NCBI GenBank assembly: GCA_900766045.1
Contig: CAAFTW010000036.1
Span: 1 to 11,232 of the forward strand
Direction: 5' to 3'
Source of the DNA: Clostridia bacterium
GTDB taxonomy: Bacteria; Bacillota; Clostridia; Peptostreptococcales; Anaerovoracaceae
DNA: 11,232 nt
The notes below the pieces were generated by a model, which was not told the origin of the DNA, searched no databases, and saw only the letters and a list, made by a program, of their open reading frames with translations. The first letter of the stretch is position 1, and each line of letters starts with the position of its first letter. This document shows positions 1 through 7,396 of the stretch, piece by piece. A program made the translations under genes and the position numbers.

Positions 1-217
1 GGTTTTTCCATTCGTCTTTTTTCTCCAGCAGCAGGTCTGCGATTTTCCCCGGCCAGATTTCCTGACGGAATTCCTGGCTGCTTTCAGGACAGGCCGTACG
101 GACCAATTCTAAAAGCCGCGGCGCTCCGATGAGAATATCTGCTTCTTTCACAGCCCTGCCCGCGTCAGAAATTACCGTATTCATGCCGGCGCCCAGGCCG
201 ACCAGAGATACCTTCAT
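1..217 (-). CDS. cbiE: Cobalt-precorrin-7 C5-methyltransferase CbiE, N-terminal part (runs off the left edge)
   Basis: Only the first 72 codons are present; the rest lies beyond position 1. The N-terminus has the glycine-rich start of the corrin/porphyrin SAM-dependent methyltransferase fold (VSLVGLGAGMNTVI, residues 3-16), followed by ADILIGAPRLLELV, which matches the CbiE/CobL pattern of an 'AD.l.G..R.L' segment. CbiE methylates the corrin ring at C5 and works with CbiT, which methylates C15 and decarboxylates the acetate side chain; whether CbiT is fused or separate cannot be seen. The start codon overlaps the cbiJ stop by one base (TGATG at 219-215), and AAGGAG sits about 8 nt upstream inside the end of cbiJ, so translation is probably coupled. 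The position at the end of a cbi operon supports the call. A different corrin methyltransferase such as CbiL is less likely given the ring-binding motif seen. Confidence 0.85.
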   Translation of the reverse strand, partial: MKVSLVGLGAGMNTVISDAGRAVKEADILIGAPRLLELVRTACPESSQEFRQEIWPGKIADLLLEKKDEWKN

Positions 218-1035
218 CACTTCTGCTCCTTTCCCTGCTGCACGCTTTCCGGTTTTTCCAGCTCTTTTCCTCTTGCTTGTATATTTTGTCCCTCACGAGC
301 CTGAATCCAGGAAAGGATTTCCTCTTCACTGCTCGGGAGGATCACTTCCTCCGGCCTGCGGATCATCAGCAGCTGCACGCCGCATTCTTCCGCCGCCTCG
401 ATTTTCTGAAACAGGCCACCCTGGCGTCCGCTTTCCTTGCTGACCATATAGGAAATGTCGAAGTCCCTCAGGATGCAGCTGTTCATTGCCGTGGAAAAGG
501 GGCCCTGCATGGCGATGATGTTCTTTCCCGGAATTCCCGCTTCCTCACAGAGACGAATACTTTTCACGGTTGGAAGAACTCTTGGATACAGCCGCTCCGG
601 TCCGAGCCCCGAATACGCTTTCAGGTCCTTGGAGCCGGTGGTCAGAAGAATATTTCCCGCTTTCTGCTGAAGAAAGCTGCAGACCTCAGAAACCGATCTT
701 ACTTTCTTCAGAAATTCTGTTTCCGGAATCGGCGCGTCCTCCCTGACGAAACGGAATTCTTTTACCTTCTTATTTCTGCAGGCGGTCCGGATGCTTCCAC
801 TGATATGCTCCGCAAAGGGATGAGTCGCGTCAATGCAGAGATCCGCGCTCTCCAGCATATCTTCGATTTCTTCTTCCGGACGGATGCCGGAAATCACGTT
901 CACGCCGGAAATCTGCCCGAGTGTCTCCGCACCGTAGCTGGTTGCCGCGCTGTAAATCACGCCGCATCCCCGCTCAGAAAGCCTCTGGGCAAGCTCTCTT
1001 CCTTCTGTAGTTCCTCCAAAAATTAATACTCTCAT
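217..1035 (-). CDS. cbiJ: Cobalt-precorrin-6A reductase CbiJ
   Basis: This protein of 272 residues belongs to the CbiJ/CobK family, which reduces a double bond of the corrin macrocycle with a nicotinamide nucleotide (cobalt-precorrin-6A to 6B) in the cytoplasm. Visible family marks are the N-terminal nucleotide-binding turn GGTTEGR (residues 7-13), IDATHPFAEHIS (68-79), and a C-terminal YMVSKESGRQGG segment followed by KIEAAEECG. The tail after about residue 240 is rich in Gln, Glu and Lys and makes the protein slightly longer than usual. The ATG at 1035 follows AAGGAAGA closely, and only 6 nt separate it from the cbiH stop. It sits between cbiH and cbiE, matching consecutive use in the pathway. 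Confidence 0.95.
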   Translation of the reverse strand: MRVLIFGGTTEGRELAQRLSERGCGVIYSAATSYGAETLGQISGVNVISGIRPEEEIEDMLESADLCIDATHPFAEHISGSIRTACRNKKVKEFRFVREDAPIPETEFLKKVRSVSEVCSFLQQKAGNILLTTGSKDLKAYSGLGPERLYPRVLPTVKSIRLCEEAGIPGKNIIAMQGPFSTAMNSCILRDFDISYMVSKESGRQGGLFQKIEAAEECGVQLLMIRRPEEVILPSSEEEILSWIQAREGQNIQARGKELEKPESVQQGKEQK

Positions 1036-1041
1036 TCTTCC

Positions 1042-1779
1042 TTATTCTGCCTTCTTTTCATAGCCTCTCGGCGTTACCATACGGCCATTGATGTTTTTCG
1101 TCTGGGAAGAGCCGATAAATACGGTGGTAAACATATCGATATCCTCATCTGGAAGTTCCCGCAGGGTCAGCAGCTTTTTTTCCATTCCATCCCGGCCGAT
1201 ATTCTTCACCCAGCCGCAGACCGTATCTTCACTCAGGGTCTCCAGAAGGACACGGCAGGCCTTTTTCAGCGCGTCCTTTCTGTGCTGCGATCTGGGATTA
1301 TACAGACAAATGACAAAATCCCCTTCTGCCGCCATTCTGAGGCGCTTTTCAATGAGTTCTTCCGGCGTCAGAAGGTTAGACAAGGAGATGACGCAGAAGT
1401 CGTGCCCGAGAGGGGCTCCTAAAACCGCTGCTCCGGAAGTCGCCGCTGTCACTCCGGAAACCACCTGCACGTCTGCCCCCGGATATTCCGGAAGAAGCTG
1501 CAGGAGAAGTCCCGCCATGCCGTAAATTCCGGCGTCTCCGCTGCAGACCAGAGCGGTATCGTGTCCTTCCTGCGCGTACTGAAGCGCCATCCGGCATCTC
1601 TGGATTTCCTGTTTCATCGGCGTCGAGAATAATTTTTTGTCCGGATACTGGTCTTTTACCAGATTAATATATACGGTATATCCACCGATATAGCTGCATT
1701 TTTCAATAACATCCGCCGCTTCCTGCGTCATGTATTCCGGTTTTCCCGGACCGATTCCCACTGCATATACTGCTGCCAT
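1042..1779 (-). CDS. cbiH: Cobalt-precorrin-3 (precorrin-3B) C17-methyltransferase CbiH
   Basis: This protein has 245 residues, the usual size for the single-domain CbiH/CobJ enzyme. It transfers a methyl group from S-adenosylmethionine to C17 and drives the ring contraction that creates the corrin skeleton. Seen in the sequence: AVGIGPGKPEYMT at residues 6-18 (methyltransferase glycine loop), CSYIGGYTVYI (28-38), VCSGDAGIYGMAG (78-90, the conserved GD.G.YGMAG motif), VVSGVTAATSGAAVLGAPLGHDF (106-128) and CLYNPRS (158-164). There is no extra C-terminal domain. The ATG at 1779 has GGGAG 8 nt upstream. The 63-nt gap to cbiG is the longest inside the operon and shows no terminator-like hairpin. 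Confidence 0.96.
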   Translation of the reverse strand: MAAVYAVGIGPGKPEYMTQEAADVIEKCSYIGGYTVYINLVKDQYPDKKLFSTPMKQEIQRCRMALQYAQEGHDTALVCSGDAGIYGMAGLLLQLLPEYPGADVQVVSGVTAATSGAAVLGAPLGHDFCVISLSNLLTPEELIEKRLRMAAEGDFVICLYNPRSQHRKDALKKACRVLLETLSEDTVCGWVKNIGRDGMEKKLLTLRELPDEDIDMFTTVFIGSSQTKNINGRMVTPRGYEKKAE

Positions 1780-1842
1780 GGAACAATCTCCCTTTCTGTT
1801 CTTATTTCTTTCTCACTCTTCTGTTATTCTGACTCTGCTTTT

Positions 1843-3009
1843 CTATTTCCAGTTCAGGCACACATCTTCCAGCGCCGCCGCCATGGTAACCCCTTGAAAG
1901 CTGAATTTCTCCGCGATCAGATGAGAATATTTTCCGCCGGATTCCATTACCGCACTTCGTTCACAGACATTATCCGTTCCCACAGTCTTTCTGACAAACT
2001 CTGACCCGGTAAACTTTCCCTCCAGCGCGTTCAGTTCTTCCGCAGAATAAGTCCGGAAAGGAATATGCTTTTCTTTACAAAAGCTGATGATGCCCGCCTC
2101 ATTCCTCTTCATGTCAATGCTCGCCGCCACTGCCAGCGCCGCATCGCTAAACCCATACTTCGCAGAAAATTCTTCCCAGCAGACCTCGATATTTTCCAGA
2201 CTGCTCCCCTTCCGGCATCCGATCCCAAGAACCAGAGCCTTTGGAATCAGATGCAGAGCTGTTTCTTCAGGGAAGATGCTAACATCGATGATCACATCTG
2301 CATTTTCCCGGGATTTTATGATTTCTGCATTCCTTTCCGTACTGCGCGCAAGCTTTACAGCCTCTTCAGCTGAGTAAACCTTATTTTCACCAGATTCTTC
2401 CTGGATAACTGTGGTTTTCCCGATTCCTTCCGGCACAGTTCCGCCAATTTTCCATCTGGAAAACAGCCTGATCCCAGCTTGTTCATCCAGCACTTTCCCG
2501 GAGACCTTTACAATCCGTTCCGACTCCAGAATCCGAAGACCCTGAGCATCTGCCCAGCTGTCCACCGCAAACTTCTTCTGGACGTCGGTTCCTGTGGTGA
2601 GGACGGCCTGCGCACCAAGCATAGAAGCAAGCCGCTCCGCCTCGCGGTTGGCGCCTCCCAGATGCCCGGAAAGAAGAGGAATCACAAACATTCCCTGTTC
2701 ATCGATTACCAGAACCGGAGGATCCACAAGTTTGCTCTTTAACAGCGGGGCGATGCTGCGGACAGCAATTCCGCAGGCTCCGATATAGATCAGGCAGTTC
2801 CCCTTACGGAAATACTCCCTGGTCCATTCCGAAGCCTTCAGCGGCCTTCCGGATCGCTGGGCGCAGGCTGAAAGTCCCCGCTCCAGAAGGACCTCTTCCA
2901 TCCTTACCGCCAGCCTGTATCCGCCTTCGGAAAACGCCAGTATCCGGTACACGAAATCTGCTTTCCCTGCGGCTCCTGCCTTTTCAATTTTTCCGTCCTG
3001 CTCACTCAT
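1843..3009 (-). CDS. cbiG: Cobalt-precorrin-5A hydrolase CbiG
   Basis: CbiG opens the delta-lactone of cobalt-precorrin-5A and releases the C20 fragment as acetaldehyde, the step that marks the anaerobic B12 route. The 388-residue product shows the expected three parts. The N-terminal domain contains CLIYIGACGIAVRSIAPLL (72-90) and PLLSGHLGGANREAERLA (111-128), followed by TTGTDVQKKFAVD (138-150). A variable middle region follows, then the C-terminal domain starts near LVLGIGCRKGSS (259-270) and carries SIDMKRNEAGI and ALEGKFTGSEFV. The start at 3009 lies 6 nt after the cbiF stop with only a weak ribosome binding site (AGCGGAAA), so translational coupling to cbiF is likely. The first 18 residues look like an unconserved extension. 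Confidence 0.95.
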   Translation of the reverse strand: MSEQDGKIEKAGAAGKADFVYRILAFSEGGYRLAVRMEEVLLERGLSACAQRSGRPLKASEWTREYFRKGNCLIYIGACGIAVRSIAPLLKSKLVDPPVLVIDEQGMFVIPLLSGHLGGANREAERLASMLGAQAVLTTGTDVQKKFAVDSWADAQGLRILESERIVKVSGKVLDEQAGIRLFSRWKIGGTVPEGIGKTTVIQEESGENKVYSAEEAVKLARSTERNAEIIKSRENADVIIDVSIFPEETALHLIPKALVLGIGCRKGSSLENIEVCWEEFSAKYGFSDAALAVAASIDMKRNEAGIISFCKEKHIPFRTYSAEELNALEGKFTGSEFVRKTVGTDNVCERSAVMESGGKYSHLIAEKFSFQGVTMAAALEDVCLNWK

Positions 3010-3015
3010 TTTCCG

Positions 3016-3789
3016 CTATTTATTTCCTGACTCTTTTCCCTTTGCCTGCCTGAACTCCGTGCTAAAGGACGGATCATACAGCTTGCTCTTTTCATAATGG
3101 GAACCTAAGAAATCGCCCACCAGAACCAGAGCGGTCTTGGTGATGCCGTTCTTTTCTGCTTCCTCCGCCAGTGTTCCCACCGTGCAGCGGATCGTCTTCT
3201 CCTCCGGCCAGGTCGCTTTATAAACGATCGCCGCAGGAGTGTCCTCTGAATAGGCCCCCTGCAGAAGGTCCTCCTGCAGGGCCGGAATCATGCCGGAAGA
3301 CAGGAACAGCACCATCGTGGATCCGTGGGAGGCGAGCTTCGGAATGCTCTCCCTTTCCGGAACCGGTGTACGCCCGGCTTTTCTGCTGATAATCACCGTC
3401 TGTGACACGTCCGGCAGCGTATACTCCGCGTTCAGCGCCGATGCCGCTCCGCAGAAGCTGGAAACCCCCGGCGTATCGTCATATTCGATTCCCATCTCAT
3501 CAAGAGCGTCCATCTGTTCTCTAACCGCGCCATACAGACACATATCGCCCGTGTGAAGACGAACCGTATCGAGGCCCTTTTCCTCTGCCTTCTTCATCTC
3601 GCAGAGCACCTCGTCCAGGGTCATATGAGCACTGTTAAAGACCTTGCAGTTTTCTTTTGTCATCTGAAGAAGCGCCGGATTTACCAGACTTCCCGCGTAA
3701 ATCACGACGTCCGCCTTCTGCAGCAGTTTCTGTCCTCTGACCGTGATCAGGTCGGCAGCCCCCGGCCCCGCACCTACAAAATGAACCAT
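3016..3789 (-). CDS. cbiF: Cobalt-precorrin-4 C11-methyltransferase CbiF
   Basis: CbiF/CobM adds the C11 methyl group using S-adenosylmethionine. The 257-residue protein begins MVHFVGAGPGAADLITVRG (1-19), which is the glycine loop and following segment of this family, then has ADVVIYAGSLVNPALL (27-41). It continues with VRLHTGDMCLYGAVREQM (75-93), where the TGD..LYG motif is typical, and TPGVSSFCGAASALNAEYTL, typical of CbiF. The C-terminus ends in a poorly conserved Lys/Gly/Ser-rich tail. The ATG at 3789 follows AGGAGGAGAAT, a strong ribosome binding site, 9 nt after the cbiD stop. It precedes cbiG, whose enzyme uses its product. Confidence 0.96.
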   Translation of the reverse strand: MVHFVGAGPGAADLITVRGQKLLQKADVVIYAGSLVNPALLQMTKENCKVFNSAHMTLDEVLCEMKKAEEKGLDTVRLHTGDMCLYGAVREQMDALDEMGIEYDDTPGVSSFCGAASALNAEYTLPDVSQTVIISRKAGRTPVPERESIPKLASHGSTMVLFLSSGMIPALQEDLLQGAYSEDTPAAIVYKATWPEEKTIRCTVGTLAEEAEKNGITKTALVLVGDFLGSHYEKSKLYDPSFSTEFRQAKGKESGNK

Positions 3790-3798
3790 ATTCTCCTC

Positions 3799-4962
3799 CT
3801 ATTGTTCCGGAATCTGCACTTCCCATTCTTTCAGTATCTTCTCTGCTGTCTCTGTCAGCCCCAGAAGCCGTTCGCCCTGATAGACCGCCGCTCCGATCTC
3901 CAGACTGTCTTCTGCTCTCCGGTTCAGATGCTGCTGGATTTTCTGAAGCAGAATCTGCAAGACCTCGTCAAACACGCCCGCCTCTTCCAGAATCCGCACC
4001 GCCTCATCCGTAACCGCACACTGCATCAGCTGCTGGCAGGTCTTCTTATCCGCCCCCGCGCAGGCCGCATGCGCCGTCAGAATTTCCATCCGGCAGTCCC
4101 CCATGCGGGAATGGGTGTTCATCATTCCTCCGGCCAGCTTCACGAGCTTTCCGATGTGCCCGGTAAGCAGAACCCGGTGAAATCCACAGTTTCCCGCTAT
4201 ATCCACGGCGTCACCGATGAAATTGGAGCACTGCACCAGAGGGGCGTGGTCCAAGACCTTTCCGAGATGTCCCTGCTGAAGGAAGTTCTCGCCGTAATTT
4301 CCCGGCACCAGAAGAATGTCCTCAGACTCCGTCCGTTTCTGCTTCATCTCCACTTCGATCGTGTCCACCAGCGCCTGCTCGCTCATGGGCTCCACAATTC
4401 CCGTCGTTCCCAGAATCGAGATTCCGCCCGTAATTCCAAGATGCGGGTTGAAGGTCTTTTCCGCTATTTCTCTTCCTTCCGGGACAAAAATCACCGCAGC
4501 TGCGCCGCGCTCCCCAAGGGGATAATCGAGCTGACGGGCACACGCCTCCAATGACTCCCGGATCATCTGCCGCGGCACGCTGTTAATCGCCGCCGCACCG
4601 ACCGGCTGATCAAGCCCTGCTTTCGTTACCCGGCCGACACCTTCTCCACCATCAATCGTGATTCCCGCTGACTCTGTCAGCGTCACCTCCGCACCAATCA
4701 GAGCGCCGTCTGTGGCGTCGATATCATCACCGGCATCCTTCTTAATCAGGCAGTAGGCGGTGCTTTTCCGCTCATCTCTGAATCCCGCCTCTTCCGGTGC
4801 GACAGACACAGGAATTCCCTTCCGCGTGACAATCTTCAGCTTCTCCGGGACGCGTCCAGTCAAAAGGAGATGCAGAGCACCCGATGAAGCCAGCGCCGCA
4901 CAGGTTCCCGTCGTGAAGCCCAGACGCAGCATTTTATTTCCATTTCTTACCACTTCATCCAT
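3799..4962 (-). CDS. cbiD: Cobalt-precorrin-5B C1-methyltransferase CbiD
   Basis: CbiD methylates C1 of the ring in the anaerobic pathway and is not related to the other corrin methyltransferases. The 387-residue product has LRLGFTTGTCAALASSGAL (residues 12-30), the signature N-terminus. It also has KKDAGDDIDATDG, GGEGVGRVTKAGLDQPVGAAA, GISILGTTGIVEPMSEQA and LLTGHIGKLVKLAGGMMNTH, all in the usual order. The chosen ATG at 4962 has AAGGA 7 nt upstream. The Met at residue 11 would also give a family-like N-terminus, so the first ten residues are less certain. The 13-nt gap after the ATPase gene indicates one operon. Confidence 0.96.
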   Translation of the reverse strand: MDEVVRNGNKMLRLGFTTGTCAALASSGALHLLLTGRVPEKLKIVTRKGIPVSVAPEEAGFRDERKSTAYCLIKKDAGDDIDATDGALIGAEVTLTESAGITIDGGEGVGRVTKAGLDQPVGAAAINSVPRQMIRESLEACARQLDYPLGERGAAAVIFVPEGREIAEKTFNPHLGITGGISILGTTGIVEPMSEQALVDTIEVEMKQKRTESEDILLVPGNYGENFLQQGHLGKVLDHAPLVQCSNFIGDAVDIAGNCGFHRVLLTGHIGKLVKLAGGMMNTHSRMGDCRMEILTAHAACAGADKKTCQQLMQCAVTDEAVRILEEAGVFDEVLQILLQKIQQHLNRRAEDSLEIGAAVYQGERLLGLTETAEKILKEWEVQIPEQ

Positions 4963-4975
4963 GCCCTGTTCCTTA

Positions 4976-6145
4976 TTATTTCTCTGTCATCCTGAAAAAT
5001 TCTTCCGGCTTCATCCGCTTTCCTGCCTCTTCCGCATAGTTTTCAAGCCGCATCAGCGGCTCAGGCGTCTTCATTCCTTCCGGCACACCCGCGTCAATGA
5101 CGTAATCTGCCTGGTCAATGACATTTTCCGCCTGCCGGAGATCCCTTTCCTCAGCCATCTGAAATACCGGAATAACAACCGTTCCCGTAGAAAGTTCCTT
5201 CGCCAGATGATAATCCACATCCGCTTCACTCAGAAGTCCTGCCGAAAAACTGATTTTCTGCTTCTGCAGTTTCCGGTATACAGGAACGCCAGTTCCGCCG
5301 GCAGACAGAACCGTGACCCCTGGCCGCTTTTCCCTTTGTCCCTGCTCTCTGAACTCCACCGTGCCAAAAAGCGCATCGTAATAGCCATGTTCCAGGCCAT
5401 AAAGCTCCCGTATCGTGCCTTTTCTGAAAATCCTCTCCGGCGTTCCGGCCTGAATCTGTCCACAGCCGCCGACGCACACCACCAGATCCGAAACTTTCTG
5501 CGCCAGGTCAATCTCATGAAGCGACATCAGCACCGTCATTCCACGGCTTCTCGTCATTTCCTGAAGCACCGTCAGAAGATCCAGCTTATACTTGATGTCT
5601 AAGTAAGATGTCGGCTCGTCCAGAATCAGAAGCTGCGGCTCCTGACAAAGTGCACGCGCAAGGAGAATCCTCTGCTTCTGGCCGTCGCTGATCTGTTCAA
5701 AATCCCGGTCCGCGATGTCTTCTGCGTGCACATCCTTCAGTGCCTGATCAATTTTCTGCTCATCTTCAGCGGTCAGCAGGCCAAATGCCCCTGTATACGG
5801 GTAGCGGCCCACCGCAACGATGTCCCGGCAGGTCAGAAGCTCGGGATGAATTCTCTCCGTCAGAACAGCAGCGATTTCCGACGCGATATCACGCTGCCTC
5901 AGACTCTGCATATCCCTGCCGAATAAAAGGATTTTCCCTGACAGAAGCGGAAGCTCCCTGGTAATACTCTTCAAAAGTGTTGATTTTCCCGCTCCGTTCG
6001 GTCCGATCAGGGTGGTGATCCGGCCTCCTGGAATCTCGAGACTCAGCGGTCCCAGAATTTTCTTTTTCCCATATCCTGCGCAGACATTCTGAAGTTCCAG
6101 TGCCGGAGCCTTGTTTTCCGGGTTCATTCCGTCTTCTCTAGGCAT
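4976..6145 (-). CDS. Iron-complex/cobalamin-type ABC importer ATPase (FecE/BtuD family) with C-terminal extension
   Basis: The protein energises import through the permease encoded just upstream. Residues 14-260 form the ATPase: Walker A GPNGAGKST (48-56), signature ISDGQKQRILLARAL (152-166), Walker B LLILDEP (172-178), D-loop SYLD and switch histidine 210 in SLHEIDLA. The signature is SDGQ rather than SGGQ, and the Q-loop position reads VLTERI (Glu 97 in place of Gln). I recall both variants from a subfamily of FecE-like ATPases, so they are not taken as damage. Residues about 276-389 form an extension starting VTVLSAGGTGVPVYRKLQ, with a Rossmann-like look, probably a regulatory or ligand domain. 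The start at 6145 is supported by AAGGAGG 7 nt upstream and overlaps the permease stop by 8 nt. The substrate is probably a corrinoid, judged only from the operon; heme or siderophore is possible. Confidence 0.88.
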   Translation of the reverse strand: MPREDGMNPENKAPALELQNVCAGYGKKKILGPLSLEIPGGRITTLIGPNGAGKSTLLKSITRELPLLSGKILLFGRDMQSLRQRDIASEIAAVLTERIHPELLTCRDIVAVGRYPYTGAFGLLTAEDEQKIDQALKDVHAEDIADRDFEQISDGQKQRILLARALCQEPQLLILDEPTSYLDIKYKLDLLTVLQEMTRSRGMTVLMSLHEIDLAQKVSDLVVCVGGCGQIQAGTPERIFRKGTIRELYGLEHGYYDALFGTVEFREQGQREKRPGVTVLSAGGTGVPVYRKLQKQKISFSAGLLSEADVDYHLAKELSTGTVVIPVFQMAEERDLRQAENVIDQADYVIDAGVPEGMKTPEPLMRLENYAEEAGKRMKPEEFFRMTEK

Positions 6146-7253
6146 GGCGCATCCTCCTTCTCTGCAGCATGATGTACAGAACGATCGGTGCTCCGAAAAT
6201 CGACGTCACCGTGCTGATATTCAGTTCTGTAGGTGCAAAGGCCGTTCTCGCGATCAGATCGCAGATCATGCAGAAGAGCGACCCGGTCAGAAAGGATGCC
6301 GGAATAACCAGAATCGGCCTGGATGTTCCCAGCATCCTCTTTGCAAGGAAGGGAACCGCGATGCCCACAAAAGAAATCGGTCCCGCAAATGCCGTCACGC
6401 ATCCGGACAGAAGGCTGGAAAGAATAATAATCTCTGCTCTGAATCTGCGGATATTCACGCCCATACTTGCCGCATACGCTTCTCCGAGCTGATAGGCCCC
6501 AATCGGCTTCGACAGAAGGAAGGTCAGAAACGACGCCGCCAGGACAATCATTCCCGATACCCGGACATCCTGCCAGCTCATTCCAGAAAAGGATCCCATG
6601 GACCATCCGTGCAGATTCACCACATCCGAATCCTTCGCAAAGGTTGTCAGAAAATCCGTCACCGCACTGCAGATATATCCGATCATAATGCCAGCCAGAA
6701 GCAGCGCCGCCGCGTTCCGGATCCACTGGGAGAACAGGAGCACCAGGCCCGTCGCTGCAAGCGCCCCGGCAAAGGCCGCAATGACAAGCACTCCGGATCC
6801 CATACTTGAGACATGATCCATCAGAAGAATCATTACAATGGCAACCGCCATCTTGGATCCCGAGGAAATTCCGAGCACAAAAGGCCCCGCGATCGGATTT
6901 TCAAAGAAGGTCTGCAGAAGGAATCCGGAAAGAGAAATCGCTCCGCCCAGCAGCATTCCGGTCAGAATTCTCGGAAGCCGGATCGTCCAAAGAATATTCA
7001 GGACGTCCACCCTTCCCTGCTTCAGAAAGACTGCCCGGACCAGTTCCCCAAGGGAAATTCGCATATTTCCCGTATTCACGGAAATCACCGTAACAGCAGC
7101 GACTCCCAGAAACAGCAAAAGAAAGACCGCCGTATAACGCGACCGCCTTTTCTTCTGTATCTTTCTCCAGTCCTGCCCGGAATCCTCCTGCAGCTTCTGG
7201 ATTTTCGATTGACTTGTCTGTTTTCTTTCTGAATCTGAGCTTCTGCTCACCAT
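6138..7253 (-). CDS. BtuC/FecCD-family ABC importer permease
   Basis: This 371-residue membrane protein has a charged cytoplasmic N-terminus of about 40 residues rich in Lys, Arg, Ser and Gln, then multiple hydrophobic segments expected of the BtuC fold. Family marks include IRLPRILTGMLLGGAISLSG (residues about 89-108), NPIAGPFVLGISSGSKMAVA, the cytoplasmic loop GEAYAASMGVNIRRFRA, FAGPISFVGIAVPFLAKRML (coupling region to the ATPase) and the final DLIARTAFAPTELNIST segment. It would form a homodimer with two copies of the ATPase. It is the first gene of the cbi operon; AGGGAG lies 5 nt before the ATG at 7253. No periplasmic-type binding protein gene is adjacent, which is unusual because btuF-like genes commonly accompany btuCD. 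Cobalamin or cobinamide uptake is inferred from the neighbours. Confidence 0.9.
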   Translation of the reverse strand: MVSRSSDSERKQTSQSKIQKLQEDSGQDWRKIQKKRRSRYTAVFLLLFLGVAAVTVISVNTGNMRISLGELVRAVFLKQGRVDVLNILWTIRLPRILTGMLLGGAISLSGFLLQTFFENPIAGPFVLGISSGSKMAVAIVMILLMDHVSSMGSGVLVIAAFAGALAATGLVLLFSQWIRNAAALLLAGIMIGYICSAVTDFLTTFAKDSDVVNLHGWSMGSFSGMSWQDVRVSGMIVLAASFLTFLLSKPIGAYQLGEAYAASMGVNIRRFRAEIIILSSLLSGCVTAFAGPISFVGIAVPFLAKRMLGTSRPILVIPASFLTGSLFCMICDLIARTAFAPTELNISTVTSIFGAPIVLYIMLQRRRMRHA

Positions 7254-7299
7254 AACCGCTCCCTGAAATCCTCTATCTGGAGAATATGCTTCTTATCCT

Positions 7300-7316
7300 G
7301 CTGACTCATTCTAACA
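7300..7316 (-). promoter_or_regulatory. Possible extended -10 promoter of the permease-cbi operon
   Basis: On the minus strand TGTTAGAAT (7316-7308) matches an extended -10 element (TGnTAnAAT). No convincing -35 is seen at 16-18 nt further upstream. Initiation would fall near 7301, leaving a leader of roughly 48 nt before the permease ATG, too short for a riboswitch. It is the best promoter candidate in the 143-nt gap, but the assignment is weak. Confidence 0.35.
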
Positions 7317-7329
7317 GTGTAACATAAAA

Positions 7330-7386
7330 CCGGCCGCTCTGCCCGGCGATCTTACTCTGATCTTTTCCTATAGAAGATTCCTATAG
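7330..7386. repeat. Direct repeat TTCCTATAG x2 and short GC hairpin between DUF1287 gene and cbi operon
   Basis: TTCCTATAG occurs at 7365-7373 and again at 7378-7386, a 13-bp spacing. Because CTATAG is self-complementary, the pair can also form a small hairpin. Next to it, GCCG/CGGC at 7333-7336 and 7344-7347 could form a 4-bp hairpin followed on the minus strand by CGGTTTT, a weak candidate terminator for the DUF1287 gene. The repeats might bind a regulator of the cbi operon; neither role is established. Confidence 0.4.
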
Positions 7387-7396
7387 CGTATCCGCC

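Noticed and set aside
277..1026. Plus-strand frame of 249 codons opposite cbiJ
   Set aside because: The opposite strand encodes a full-length CbiJ with all family motifs; this frame has no binding site or recognisable domain.
3553..4554. Plus-strand frame of 333 codons
   Set aside because: It lies opposite the confidently identified cbiD and cbiF genes and crosses their junction; its Cys/His/Arg-rich translation matches no family.
7254..7396. Cobalamin riboswitch upstream of the importer and cbi genes
   Set aside because: Neither the conserved B12-box sequence nor enough length for the aptamer is present in the gap.
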